Shown here: positions 1 to 5,741 of the stretch, one piece after another
How positions within the stretch are numbered: position 1 is the first letter of the stretch
How the letters are laid out: the number at the start of each line of letters is the position of its first letter
Source: a bacterium
GTDB lineage: Bacteria > Vulcanimicrobiota > Xenobia > Xenobiales > Xenobiaceae
Assembly: GCA_017444045.1 (NCBI GenBank)
Contig: JAFSXO010000259.1
Span: 1-9,848, forward strand
Length of the DNA stretch: 9,848 nt
Reading direction: 5' to 3'
Program-made: the position numbers and the translations under genes
The notes under the pieces: model-generated
What the model was told of the DNA's origin: nothing
The model's input: only the letters and a program-made list of their open reading frames with translations
Databases searched by the model: none

Positions 1-1023
1 CCTGGGCGTTCCGTTGGCACAGGACGGTCTTCAGAGCTGAAAAAGACTGTGCCCGTGGTCTCCGCCGGCAGGCGCAATACTGGTGTATACGTCTTTTTAG
101 CTGCCGGCGTGCTTTTTTTGCTGGCTGTGCTTATATACATAGCCGTAGATCATTTGCGCACTCCCAATGTCGACTTGCCGTCCGCTATGCCGGTGGCATC
201 TGAGGTGCAGGAATGGAACAGCAGCGTCCCGATGGCCTCTGCTCAGGATGAGGGACAGGGCGCTTCGCTGACCGCTGTAGATCCGGTGAGCAAAGAGCCA
301 GTAGACCCTAACCGCACGCCATATAAGATCAATATCGGCACATCCTGGTTCTATTTTGCTTCCGAGGCCAATCTTAAGGCTTTTACCGACGATCCATTTA
401 AGTACGTTAAGGTAAACATCAACGTCAAGCTGCTGGGTGATGGTCAGACTGCCGCAGGCACTGACAGCTCCGCTGGGCAGAGCCCTGAAGATAATGCAGC
501 AGGCCTGAATGACGGCGCGGCTGAGCAGGCACCTGCCGCCAGCTCCCTGTATCAGCAGATCCCGCAGTCGCTGGGCGGTGATGAAGCTGCTTCTGGATCG
601 GAAGCCGTACAGCGCTCCGAAGCGCCGGCGTCTGAGACTCAGAATTCCAATACAGCCTTTCCCGCGGGTTCGGGAGTGACAGGCGTTCCCCCCGCAGACA
701 GCGGTGCGGTATTCACGCCTCAGGAAGCCCCGGCTGCTGCGCCTCCCGCGGCGCCAGCTGCTCCCGACAGCTCGCTTTATCAGCAGATACCGGCTCCGGC
801 GGCCGATATGGGCGGCCAGCAGAGCGGCGTGCCCATGCAGCAGGGAATGCCTGACCAGGGTATGATGCCCCAGGGTATGCCTCCCCAGGGCGGTGCTTAT
901 CAGCAGAATGGCGCCTATCCGTCCGTCGGCGAGGCCATCCCGCAGAATACTCCGGTGGGTATGCCCTTGCAGGATATCGGCACCGATAACAGCGGCAGTT
1001 CTGGAGTAACCGGGAATTATTAA
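1..1023 (+). CDS. Membrane-anchored protein with a degenerate YHS-like domain (5' end outside the window)
   Basis: The reading frame is open from base 1. A GTG at 49 is the first possible start in the window, but no convincing ribosome binding site precedes it and the frame is open before it, so the gene probably begins upstream. Numbering from GTG49 (324 residues): Arg8-Arg9 precede one hydrophobic helix at about 11-33, which predicts N-inside with the rest outside the cytoplasm. Residues about 75-122 look like a YHS domain: DPVSKEPVDP, then FYFASEANLKAF and DDPFKYV, matching the family pattern DPVCGM...YYFCSEGC...F..DP.KY. The usual cysteines are replaced by Ser and Ala. Residues 130-324 are low-complexity: Ala/Pro/Ser/Gln-rich with two SSLYQQIP copies, then a Gly/Gln/Met/Pro-rich stretch (254-283). 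YHS domains are often metal-associated; with no Cys that role is doubtful here. Function unknown. The next gene is glutaredoxin, 55 bases on, with its own promoter. Confidence 0.75.
   Translation, partial: PGRSVGTGRSSELKKTVPVVSAGRRNTGVYVFLAAGVLFLLAVLIYIAVDHLRTPNVDLPSAMPVASEVQEWNSSVPMASAQDEGQGASLTAVDPVSKEPVDPNRTPYKINIGTSWFYFASEANLKAFTDDPFKYVKVNINVKLLGDGQTAAGTDSSAGQSPEDNAAGLNDGAAEQAPAASSLYQQIPQSLGGDEAASGSEAVQRSEAPASETQNSNTAFPAGSGVTGVPPADSGAVFTPQEAPAAAPPAAPAAPDSSLYQQIPAPAADMGGQQSGVPMQQGMPDQGMMPQGMPPQGGAYQQNGAYPSVGEAIPQNTPVGMPLQDIGTDNSGSSGVTGNY
541..792 (+). repeat. Two copies of an SSLYQQIP peptide repeat
   Basis: Bases 541-564 and 769-792 both encode SSLYQQIP inside the low-complexity tail of the first gene. 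The two copies differ at synonymous positions (tcc/tcg, ctg/ctt, atc/ata), so the peptide rather than the DNA appears to be kept. Nearby weaker echoes (AYQQNGAY, residues 283-290) share the YQQ core. This may be a short linear docking motif; that is inference. Confidence 0.6.
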
Positions 1024-1032
1024 GATAGCATA

Positions 1033-1047
1033 CCGCGAAGCTCGCGG
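1033..1047 (+). other. Short perfect hairpin between the YHS-like gene and grxC
   Basis: CCGCGA (1033-1038) pairs with TCGCGG (1042-1047) around an AGC loop. An alternative outer pairing ATACC (1030-1034) with GGTAT (1051-1055) is possible. Only four T residues follow, at 1061-1064, separated from the stem, so it is at best a weak terminator for the upstream gene. It lies just upstream of the -10 element of the next gene. Confidence 0.35.
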
Positions 1048-1049
1048 GC

Positions 1050-1058
1050 TGGTATAAT
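1050..1058 (+). promoter_or_regulatory. Extended -10 promoter for the glutaredoxin gene
   Basis: TGGTATAAT is a perfect consensus extended -10 (TGnTATAAT), with TATAAT at 1053-1058. No good -35 is seen 17 bases upstream, as is common for extended -10 promoters. Transcription would begin near 1065, giving a very short leader of about 14 bases that starts almost on the ribosome binding site GGGAGG (1065-1070). Confidence 0.6.
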
Positions 1059-1078
1059 CGTTTTGGGAGGTTTGCCAC

Positions 1079-1369
1079 ATGTCCAAAATTGAGCTGTATG
1101 TCTGGGATGACTGCGCGTACTGCAGGCGCGCCCGTGAGGTGCTGGCGCGCAACGGAGCTAATAAGCCGGACCATGAATATATAGAGCACGATATTACCAG
1201 GAATCCTGAGGCTCGCCTGGCTCTGCAGCAGCGCATGGAGTCTGAGACGCCAGCGATGGCGCCGCAGGTATTTGTCAACGATCGTCTGCTGGGCTGCTGC
1301 GCTGATTTGCTGGATTTGGAATTGGCTGGAAGGCTTGTGGCGAGGCTTAACGGCGAAGAGGATACTTAA
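1079..1369 (+). CDS. grxC: Glutaredoxin 3 (GrxC family)
   Basis: This 96-residue thioredoxin-fold protein is the size of a bacterial glutaredoxin. Family members reduce disulfides and glutathione mixed disulfides in the cytoplasm using glutathione. The first strand IELYVWDDCAYC carries the dithiol active site C12-A-Y-C15 (usual form CPYC, so Pro is replaced by Ala). Ala61-Pro62 in MAPQVFV is the cis-proline position (usual TVPQVF). GCCADL (72-77) is the place of the conserved GGxDDL glutathione-binding turn; the second Gly is Cys73 here, followed by Cys74. The start ATG at 1079 is fixed by GGGAGG eight bases upstream. It is monocistronic, between its own promoter and a strong terminator. The unusual CC pair could add a disulfide or change glutathione affinity. 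The family assignment is firm; the exact substrate is not visible. Confidence 0.92.
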   Translation: MSKIELYVWDDCAYCRRAREVLARNGANKPDHEYIEHDITRNPEARLALQQRMESETPAMAPQVFVNDRLLGCCADLLDLELAGRLVARLNGEEDT

Positions 1370-1377
1370 TTTTTTTC

Positions 1378-1408
1378 AAAGCGTTCATCTGAACGCTTTT
1401 TTTATTTT
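1378..1408 (+). terminator. Intrinsic terminator after grxC
   Basis: AAAGCGTTC (1378-1386) and GAACGCTTT (1391-1399) form a perfect 9-bp stem around an ATCT loop. The 3' arm runs into seven T residues (1397-1403), then ATTTT. It begins 8 bases after the grxC stop codon. The T-rich run before the stem would be an A-run on the other strand, so the terminator works in the + direction only. Confidence 0.92.
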
Positions 1409-1415
1409 AGATTGT

Positions 1416-1442
1416 TGCGGCCTGTAGGTGGGCCGCACAGGC
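1416..1442 (+). promoter_or_regulatory. Two mutually exclusive hairpins in the upp leader
   Basis: TGCGGCC (1416-1422) pairs perfectly with GGCCGCA (1431-1437). An overlapping alternative pairs GCCTGT (1420-1425) with ACAGGC (1437-1442). The two cannot coexist, because 1420-1422 and 1437 are shared. Neither is followed by a T tract, so they do not make an ordinary terminator. The upp ribosome binding site GGAGG (1447-1451) follows 4 bases after the second stem, so a switch at the level of translation is possible. No clear promoter is visible between the grxC terminator and this element, so its presence in the transcript is inferred. Confidence 0.4.
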
Positions 1443-1460
1443 AGTTGGAGGACAAGCGGC

Positions 1461-2093
1461 ATGGCTATTCACGTTTTAGACCATCCTTTAATACGTCATA
1501 AAATAACGCTTCTGCGCGATAAAAATACCGGATCGAAGGATTTCCGCGAGCTGGTGGAGGAGATAGCCTGCCTGATGGCCTATGAGGCTACGCGCAGTCT
1601 GCCCATGGAATATGTAGACGTGGAAACGCCTATCGCGCAGACTAAGGGTCTGGTCATCGGCGGCAAAAAGCTGGCTTTGGTTCCCATTTTGCGCGCCGGT
1701 TTGGGAATGGTGTCGGGCATTGAGCGTCTGGTTCCGGCTGCCAAGGTCGGGCATATCGGTCTGTACCGCCAGGAAAACACCCTGGAGCCTGTCGAGTATT
1801 TCTGCAAGATGCCGGTGGACTTGGAGGAGCGCGAGATTATGCTGCTGGATCCCATGCTGGCGACTGGCGGTTCGGCGATAGCGGCTGTTGAGTGCCTGCG
1901 CAAGCGGGGAGTCGATCCCAAAAATATTAAGTTTATGTGCCTGGTCTGCTCTCTCGAAGGGCTGAAGAAGCTGCACGACGCTGAGCCCGAGATCAGCATT
2001 TATGTGGCCGCTATCGATCAGGGCCTGAACGAGCACGGCTATATCGTGCCCGGACTGGGCGACGCTGGGGATCGCATATTCGGAACACTGTAA
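1461..2093 (+). CDS. upp: Uracil phosphoribosyltransferase
   Basis: Converts uracil and PRPP to UMP and pyrophosphate in pyrimidine salvage, in the cytoplasm. The product is 210 residues, the normal family length. Landmarks: YRQE at 102-105 (flexible hairpin), the PRPP loop DPMLATGGSA at 130-139, and the C-terminal uracil-binding segment GYIVPGLGDAGDR at 193-205, followed by the usual IFGT end. The start was chosen at ATG 1461, where MAIHVLDHPLI matches the conserved family N-terminus and GGAGG (1447-1451) sits 9 bases upstream. A GTG at 1428 would add 11 residues but has no ribosome site and lies inside the leader hairpin. It appears to be a single-gene unit behind the grxC terminator. Thymidine kinase, also a salvage gene, lies 3 kb downstream beyond clpB. 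Confidence 0.97.
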   Translation: MAIHVLDHPLIRHKITLLRDKNTGSKDFRELVEEIACLMAYEATRSLPMEYVDVETPIAQTKGLVIGGKKLALVPILRAGLGMVSGIERLVPAAKVGHIGLYRQENTLEPVEYFCKMPVDLEEREIMLLDPMLATGGSAIAAVECLRKRGVDPKNIKFMCLVCSLEGLKKLHDAEPEISIYVAAIDQGLNEHGYIVPGLGDAGDRIFGTL

Positions 2094-2250
2094 TTATTTT
2101 GCTGAAGTTATAACACAAAGCAAATGCTTCTTAAATGTCTTTCAAACGCTGTCTGCGCTACAATACGCTTGATTGGATCGCTGCCATATAAGAATGAGAG
2201 CGGTCTGATACAGTCAGTATGAAAAATATTCCGCAAGGAGGACTTGAATT
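2094..2250 (+). promoter_or_regulatory. upp-clpB intergenic region with a possible clpB promoter
   Basis: TACAAT at 2159-2164 is a fair -10, but no good -35 lies at 15-18 bases before it. A second -10-like TATAAG is at 2187-2192. A small AAGC/GCTT stem near 2119-2130 is too weak to call a terminator. I could not fit a heat-shock sigma-32 promoter: CTTGAT at 2168-2173 is only 8 bases from TGCCAT at 2182, where about 13-17 is expected. Neither a CIRCE-type inverted repeat nor another heat-shock operator was seen. The clpB ribosome site AAGGAGG (2235-2241) is strong. Confidence 0.3.
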
Positions 2251-4833
2251 ATGCGCATGGATAAGATGACGATAAAGACGCAGGAAGCATTGCAGGCCGC
2301 CAGCGGTATAGCTGGGGATAACGGGCAGCAGAATATCGAGCCTATTCACGTTTTGCAGGCGCTGCTGCAGCAGGAAGACGGTATTATTGTCCCCATTTTG
2401 CAGAAATTAGGTATTAATCCGGAGCATCTGGAAGCCGAGGTTAAGCGCAAAATTGCGGGACTGCCCAAGGTACACGGTTCAAATTCAGGACAGTATTTAA
2501 GCCGTGAGCTGAACGATATTTTAGAGCAGGCCTGGAAGGAAGCCGAGCAGCTAAAGGATGAGTATCTCTCAACCGAGCATATCCTGATCGCTCTGACCAG
2601 GAGCGGCAAGGATATAGCCGGGCGTCTGCTGCGCGAGATGGGCATATCTACTGAGCGCCTGCTCAAGGTGCTGGTGGAGGTGCGCGGCACTCAGCGCGTT
2701 ACCGACCAGAACCCCGAGGGCAAGTATCAGGCTCTGAGCAAATACGGACGCGACCTGACCGATCTGGCCCGGCGCGGCAAGCTCGATCCGGTGATCGGCC
2801 GTGACGAGGAGATCCGTCGCTGCATTCAGGTGCTGTCGCGCCGCACTAAGAATAACCCTGTGCTGATCGGTGAACCCGGCGTCGGCAAAACGGCCATTGT
2901 CGAGGGTATGGCCCGGCGTATCGTGGCCGGCGATGTGCCCGAAAGCCTGAAGGGGCGCAGCCTCTTCGCCCTGGATCTGGGCGCTTTAATCGCCGGCGCT
3001 AAGTTCCGCGGCGAATTCGAAGAGCGCTTCAAGGCGGTGCTCAAGGAGATAACCGCTTCCAACGGGCAGATAATTCTCTTCATCGACGAGCTGCATACGC
3101 TGGTTGGTGCCGGCGCTGCCGAAGGCGCTGTCGATGCGGCCAATATGCTGAAGCCGGCCCTGGCCCGCGGCGAGCTGCGCACCATCGGCGCTACCACTCT
3201 CGATGAATACCGCAAGTACATCGAAAAGGATGCGGCCCTGGAGCGACGTTTCCAGCCGGTCTATGTGGCCGAGCCCAGCGTAGAGGACTCCATCGCCATT
3301 CTGCGCGGTCTGAAGGAAAAATATGAGGTGCATCACGGCGTGCGTATTACCGATGCCGCTGTGGTGGGCGCCGTAACGCTGTCCAACCGCTATATCGCCG
3401 ACCGTTTCCTGCCCGATAAGGCGGTCGACCTGATCGATGAGGCCGCTTCCAAGCTGCGCATCGAGATCGACTCCATGCCCCTGGAGATCGATGAGGTGGA
3501 GCGCCGGATCATCCAGCTGGAGATCGAGCGCCAGGCGATGCGCAAGGAAGAGGATCAGGCCTCTAAGGAGCGCCTGCAGAAGTTGGAGCAGGAGCTGGCC
3601 GAGCTTAAGGAGCGCTCTACGGAGATGAAGACGCGCTGGGGCTTGGAGAAGGAGCAGATCCAGCGCATCAGCGCCATCAAGGAGAAGCAGGAGCAGGCGG
3701 CTATCGATGCCGAGGAGGCCGAGCGCCGCGGCGATTTGGGCAAGGTAGCCGAGATCCGCTACGGCACCATGACCAGACTGAAAAAGGAGCAGGAGGAGGC
3801 CAGCGCCAAGCTTGCCGAGCTGCAGAAGCACGGCAAGTTCCTCAAGCAGGAGGTGGGCGAAGAGGATATCGCTCAGGTGGTGGCGCGCTGGACGGGTATT
3901 CCCGTGTCGCGTCTGATGGAAGGCGAGATCCAGAAGCTGGTGCACATGGAGGATCGCCTGCACGAGCGCCTGGTGGGGCAGGATGAAGCCGTTACCGCGG
4001 TTTCGCAGGCCGTGCGCCGCTCGCGTTCCGGCGTGTCCGACCCCAACCGCCCTGTCGGTGTGTTCCTCTTCTTAGGGCCTACCGGCGTAGGAAAAACCGA
4101 GCTGGCGCGCTCGCTGGCGGACTTCCTCTTCGACGACGATAAGGCCATGGTCCGCATCGATATGTCGGAGTACCAGGAAAAGCATACGGTTGCCCGTCTG
4201 ATCGGAGCGCCTCCGGGATACGTGGGCTACGATGAGGGCGGCCAGCTTACCGAGGCCGTGCGGCGCCGTCCCTATTCGGTGGTGCTGTTCGATGAGATTG
4301 AAAAGGCCCACCGCGATGTGTTCAATGTGCTGCTGCAGCTGATGGATGACGGCCGCTTAACCGACGGGCAGGGCCGCACTGTGGACTTCCGCAACACCAT
4401 CGTGGTCATGACCTCCAACGTAGGCTCGTCGCTGCTGCTGGACGATACGCTGACACCTGAACAGCAGAAGGCGGAAATCGAAGCGGTGCTGCATCAGCAG
4501 TTCAAGCCCGAGTTCCTGAACCGTATCGATGAGATCGTGCACTTCAGCCGCCTGGACGAGAAGGCCCTCAAGAAGATCGTCGATATCCAGATCGCTTCTT
4601 TGGACAAGCGCCTGGCCGAAAAGGGCATCTCGCTGGAGCTGGACAATGGCGCCAAGGATTTCCTGGTGCATCAGGGCTGCGACCTCAACTTCGGTGCGCG
4701 TCCGCTCAAGAGAGCCATTCAGCGCTATGTCCAGGATGAGCTGGCCATGGAAATTCTGCAGGGCCACGTTACGCCTGGGCACAAGGTCAAAGTCACCGCT
4801 CAGGGTGACAGGCTGTGCTTCGCCAACGCCTGA
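2251..4833 (+). CDS. clpB: ATP-dependent disaggregase ClpB (Hsp100)
   Basis: Hexameric AAA+ chaperone of the cytoplasm that extracts polypeptides from aggregates with DnaK/DnaJ/GrpE and threads them through its central pore. At 860 residues it is full length (E. coli ClpB is 857). Domains in order: Clp N-domain (about 1-145); first AAA+ module with Walker A GEPGVGKT (207-214), pore loop GAKFRGEFEER (249-259), Walker B Asp279-Glu280 and arginine fingers Arg332-Arg333; the long coiled-coil middle domain (about 411-530), which marks ClpB rather than ClpA; second AAA+ module with Walker A GPTGVGKT (609-616), pore loop GYVG (656-659), Walker B Asp681-Glu682, Arg758, and sensor-2 GARPLKR (Arg817). 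Pore loop 1 has Phe252 where E. coli has Tyr, a conservative change. No ClpP-binding IGF/L loop was seen, as expected. Start ATG 2251 lies 9 bases after AAGGAGG; Met3 is too far from it. The gene ends with its own terminator at 5001-5033. Confidence 0.98.
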   Translation: MRMDKMTIKTQEALQAASGIAGDNGQQNIEPIHVLQALLQQEDGIIVPILQKLGINPEHLEAEVKRKIAGLPKVHGSNSGQYLSRELNDILEQAWKEAEQLKDEYLSTEHILIALTRSGKDIAGRLLREMGISTERLLKVLVEVRGTQRVTDQNPEGKYQALSKYGRDLTDLARRGKLDPVIGRDEEIRRCIQVLSRRTKNNPVLIGEPGVGKTAIVEGMARRIVAGDVPESLKGRSLFALDLGALIAGAKFRGEFEERFKAVLKEITASNGQIILFIDELHTLVGAGAAEGAVDAANMLKPALARGELRTIGATTLDEYRKYIEKDAALERRFQPVYVAEPSVEDSIAILRGLKEKYEVHHGVRITDAAVVGAVTLSNRYIADRFLPDKAVDLIDEAASKLRIEIDSMPLEIDEVERRIIQLEIERQAMRKEEDQASKERLQKLEQELAELKERSTEMKTRWGLEKEQIQRISAIKEKQEQAAIDAEEAERRGDLGKVAEIRYGTMTRLKKEQEEASAKLAELQKHGKFLKQEVGEEDIAQVVARWTGIPVSRLMEGEIQKLVHMEDRLHERLVGQDEAVTAVSQAVRRSRSGVSDPNRPVGVFLFLGPTGVGKTELARSLADFLFDDDKAMVRIDMSEYQEKHTVARLIGAPPGYVGYDEGGQLTEAVRRRPYSVVLFDEIEKAHRDVFNVLLQLMDDGRLTDGQGRTVDFRNTIVVMTSNVGSSLLLDDTLTPEQQKAEIEAVLHQQFKPEFLNRIDEIVHFSRLDEKALKKIVDIQIASLDKRLAEKGISLELDNGAKDFLVHQGCDLNFGARPLKRAIQRYVQDELAMEILQGHVTPGHKVKVTAQGDRLCFANA

Positions 4834-5000
4834 TCTGGCGGATCTGTCTGCCTGAAGCAGCTCGCTGGTATGGCGGTCTGTGTGGGCGGCTGGGCAGTGG
4901 GCGCGGCGTGAGCGGCAGCGTGGGCTGGGGCTAGTCCTGGAGGTGTGCTGCGCTCCGCGGGCGCGGCCTGCGTCTGACATAACTGTATAGCATTGTACGG

Positions 5001-5033
5001 CGGGTCGGTACTCTTGTGCCGGCCCGTTTCTTT
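5001..5033 (+). terminator. Intrinsic terminator downstream of clpB
   Basis: CGGGTCGGTAC (5001-5011) pairs with GTGCCGGCCCG (5016-5026) in an 11-bp stem with two G-U wobbles and a TCTT loop, followed by TTTCTTT (5027-5033). It lies 167 bases after the clpB stop. The intervening GC-rich stretch 4834-5000 holds no gene that I can support and would be the 3' untranslated region. The terminator separates clpB from tdk. Confidence 0.85.
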
Positions 5034-5105
5034 ATAGGAACCTGGGCGGCTGGTGCGAACTATGAAGATATTTCAACGATGAGGTTTAGAGAGGGCTAGA
5101 GCGTT

Positions 5106-5738
5106 ATGGCAAAATTGTATTTCCGATACGGGGCTATGGGCAGCGCCAAAACGCTCAATCTCCTGGCTGTGCGCCATAACTATGTGCAGCAGGGCAAGCA
5201 GGTTAAGCTGATTAAGCCGGCGATGGATGTGCGCTTTGGCGATTATCTGATCCGCTCGCGGGCGGGCCTGGAGCACGATGCCGATATTTTGGTGGATCCC
5301 AATACCACCCTGGATTTTGAAGAGTTTAAGGGACTGTCCTGTGTGCTTGTCGACGAGTGCCAGTTTCTCAGCGCCTATGTGGTGGAGCAGCTGCGGGAGA
5401 TGACCCGCGTGCTGAAGATTCCCGTGATAGCCTACGGTTTGCGCACCGATTTTCAGGGGCATCTGTTCAGCGGCTCGCTGCGTCTGATGGAGCTGGCCGA
5501 TTCGATTGAGGAGGTCAAGACGACCTGCTGCTTCTGCAACCGCAAGGCGGTGTTTAATCTGCGCCACGATTCCGAGGGCAGGGCCATTGTTGAAGGGCCG
5601 TCTATTATGCTGGGCAGCGAGGAATTCTATTCGCCGGCCTGCTATGAGTGCTATCAGGCCCGGGTGCAGCAGGCGCAGGAGCTTAATGGGCTGAAGCCGA
5701 TATTCCCTTATTCTGCTGAGAGCGTGCCCGCTGAGTAG
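5106..5738 (+). CDS. tdk: Thymidine kinase, type II (zinc-containing)
   Basis: Phosphorylates thymidine to dTMP with ATP in the cytoplasm, feeding dTTP synthesis by salvage. At 210 residues it is normal for the tetrameric type II family. The N-terminus MAKLYFRYGAMGSAKT carries the P-loop (9-16); the Gly usually just before the Lys is Ala14 here, like the SSKT variants I associate with Firmicutes-type enzymes. VLVDECQF (80-87) is the Walker B with catalytic Glu84, and YGLRTDF (110-116) is also conserved. Zinc ligands are probably Cys142, Cys144, Cys179 and Cys182 (CFC and CYEC); the E. coli enzyme has His at the last. ATG 5106 follows GAGGG (5091-5095) by 10 bases. It stands alone behind the clpB terminator. 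Its stop is 3 bases from the end of the convergent ATPase gene, with no terminator between. Confidence 0.96.
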   Translation: MAKLYFRYGAMGSAKTLNLLAVRHNYVQQGKQVKLIKPAMDVRFGDYLIRSRAGLEHDADILVDPNTTLDFEEFKGLSCVLVDECQFLSAYVVEQLREMTRVLKIPVIAYGLRTDFQGHLFSGSLRLMELADSIEEVKTTCCFCNRKAVFNLRHDSEGRAIVEGPSIMLGSEEFYSPACYECYQARVQQAQELNGLKPIFPYSAESVPAE

Positions 5739-5741
5739 ATT

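Noticed and set aside
97..1278. Long minus-strand open frame of 393 codons across the YHS-like gene and grxC
   Set aside because: Antisense to two genes with recognisable + strand domains and clear grxC signals; its translation is Arg/Ser/Leu-rich with no known domain, typical of a shadow frame in GC-rich DNA.
1428..1460. Upstream GTG start for upp
   Set aside because: No ribosome site, lies in the leader hairpin, and the family N-terminus begins at the ATG at 1461 with GGAGG well placed.
2139..2192. Heat-shock (sigma-32) promoter for clpB
   Set aside because: CTTGAT and TGCCATAT are present, but the spacing of 8 bases is too short; no other pair fits.
2986..3963. Minus-strand frame of 325 codons inside clpB
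   Set aside because: Antisense to an intact, highly conserved ClpB; leucine/glutamine-rich translation is the mirror of the coiled-coil codons.
4357..4980. Minus-strand frame of 207 codons over the end of clpB and the following gap
   Set aside because: Mostly shadow of clpB; the part beyond the stop is GC-rich and Arg/Ser/His-rich with no ribosome site or domain.
4834..5000. Small RNA gene or small protein gene between clpB and its terminator
   Set aside because: GC-rich stretch without recognisable promoter, ribosome site or RNA family; best taken as clpB 3' untranslated region.
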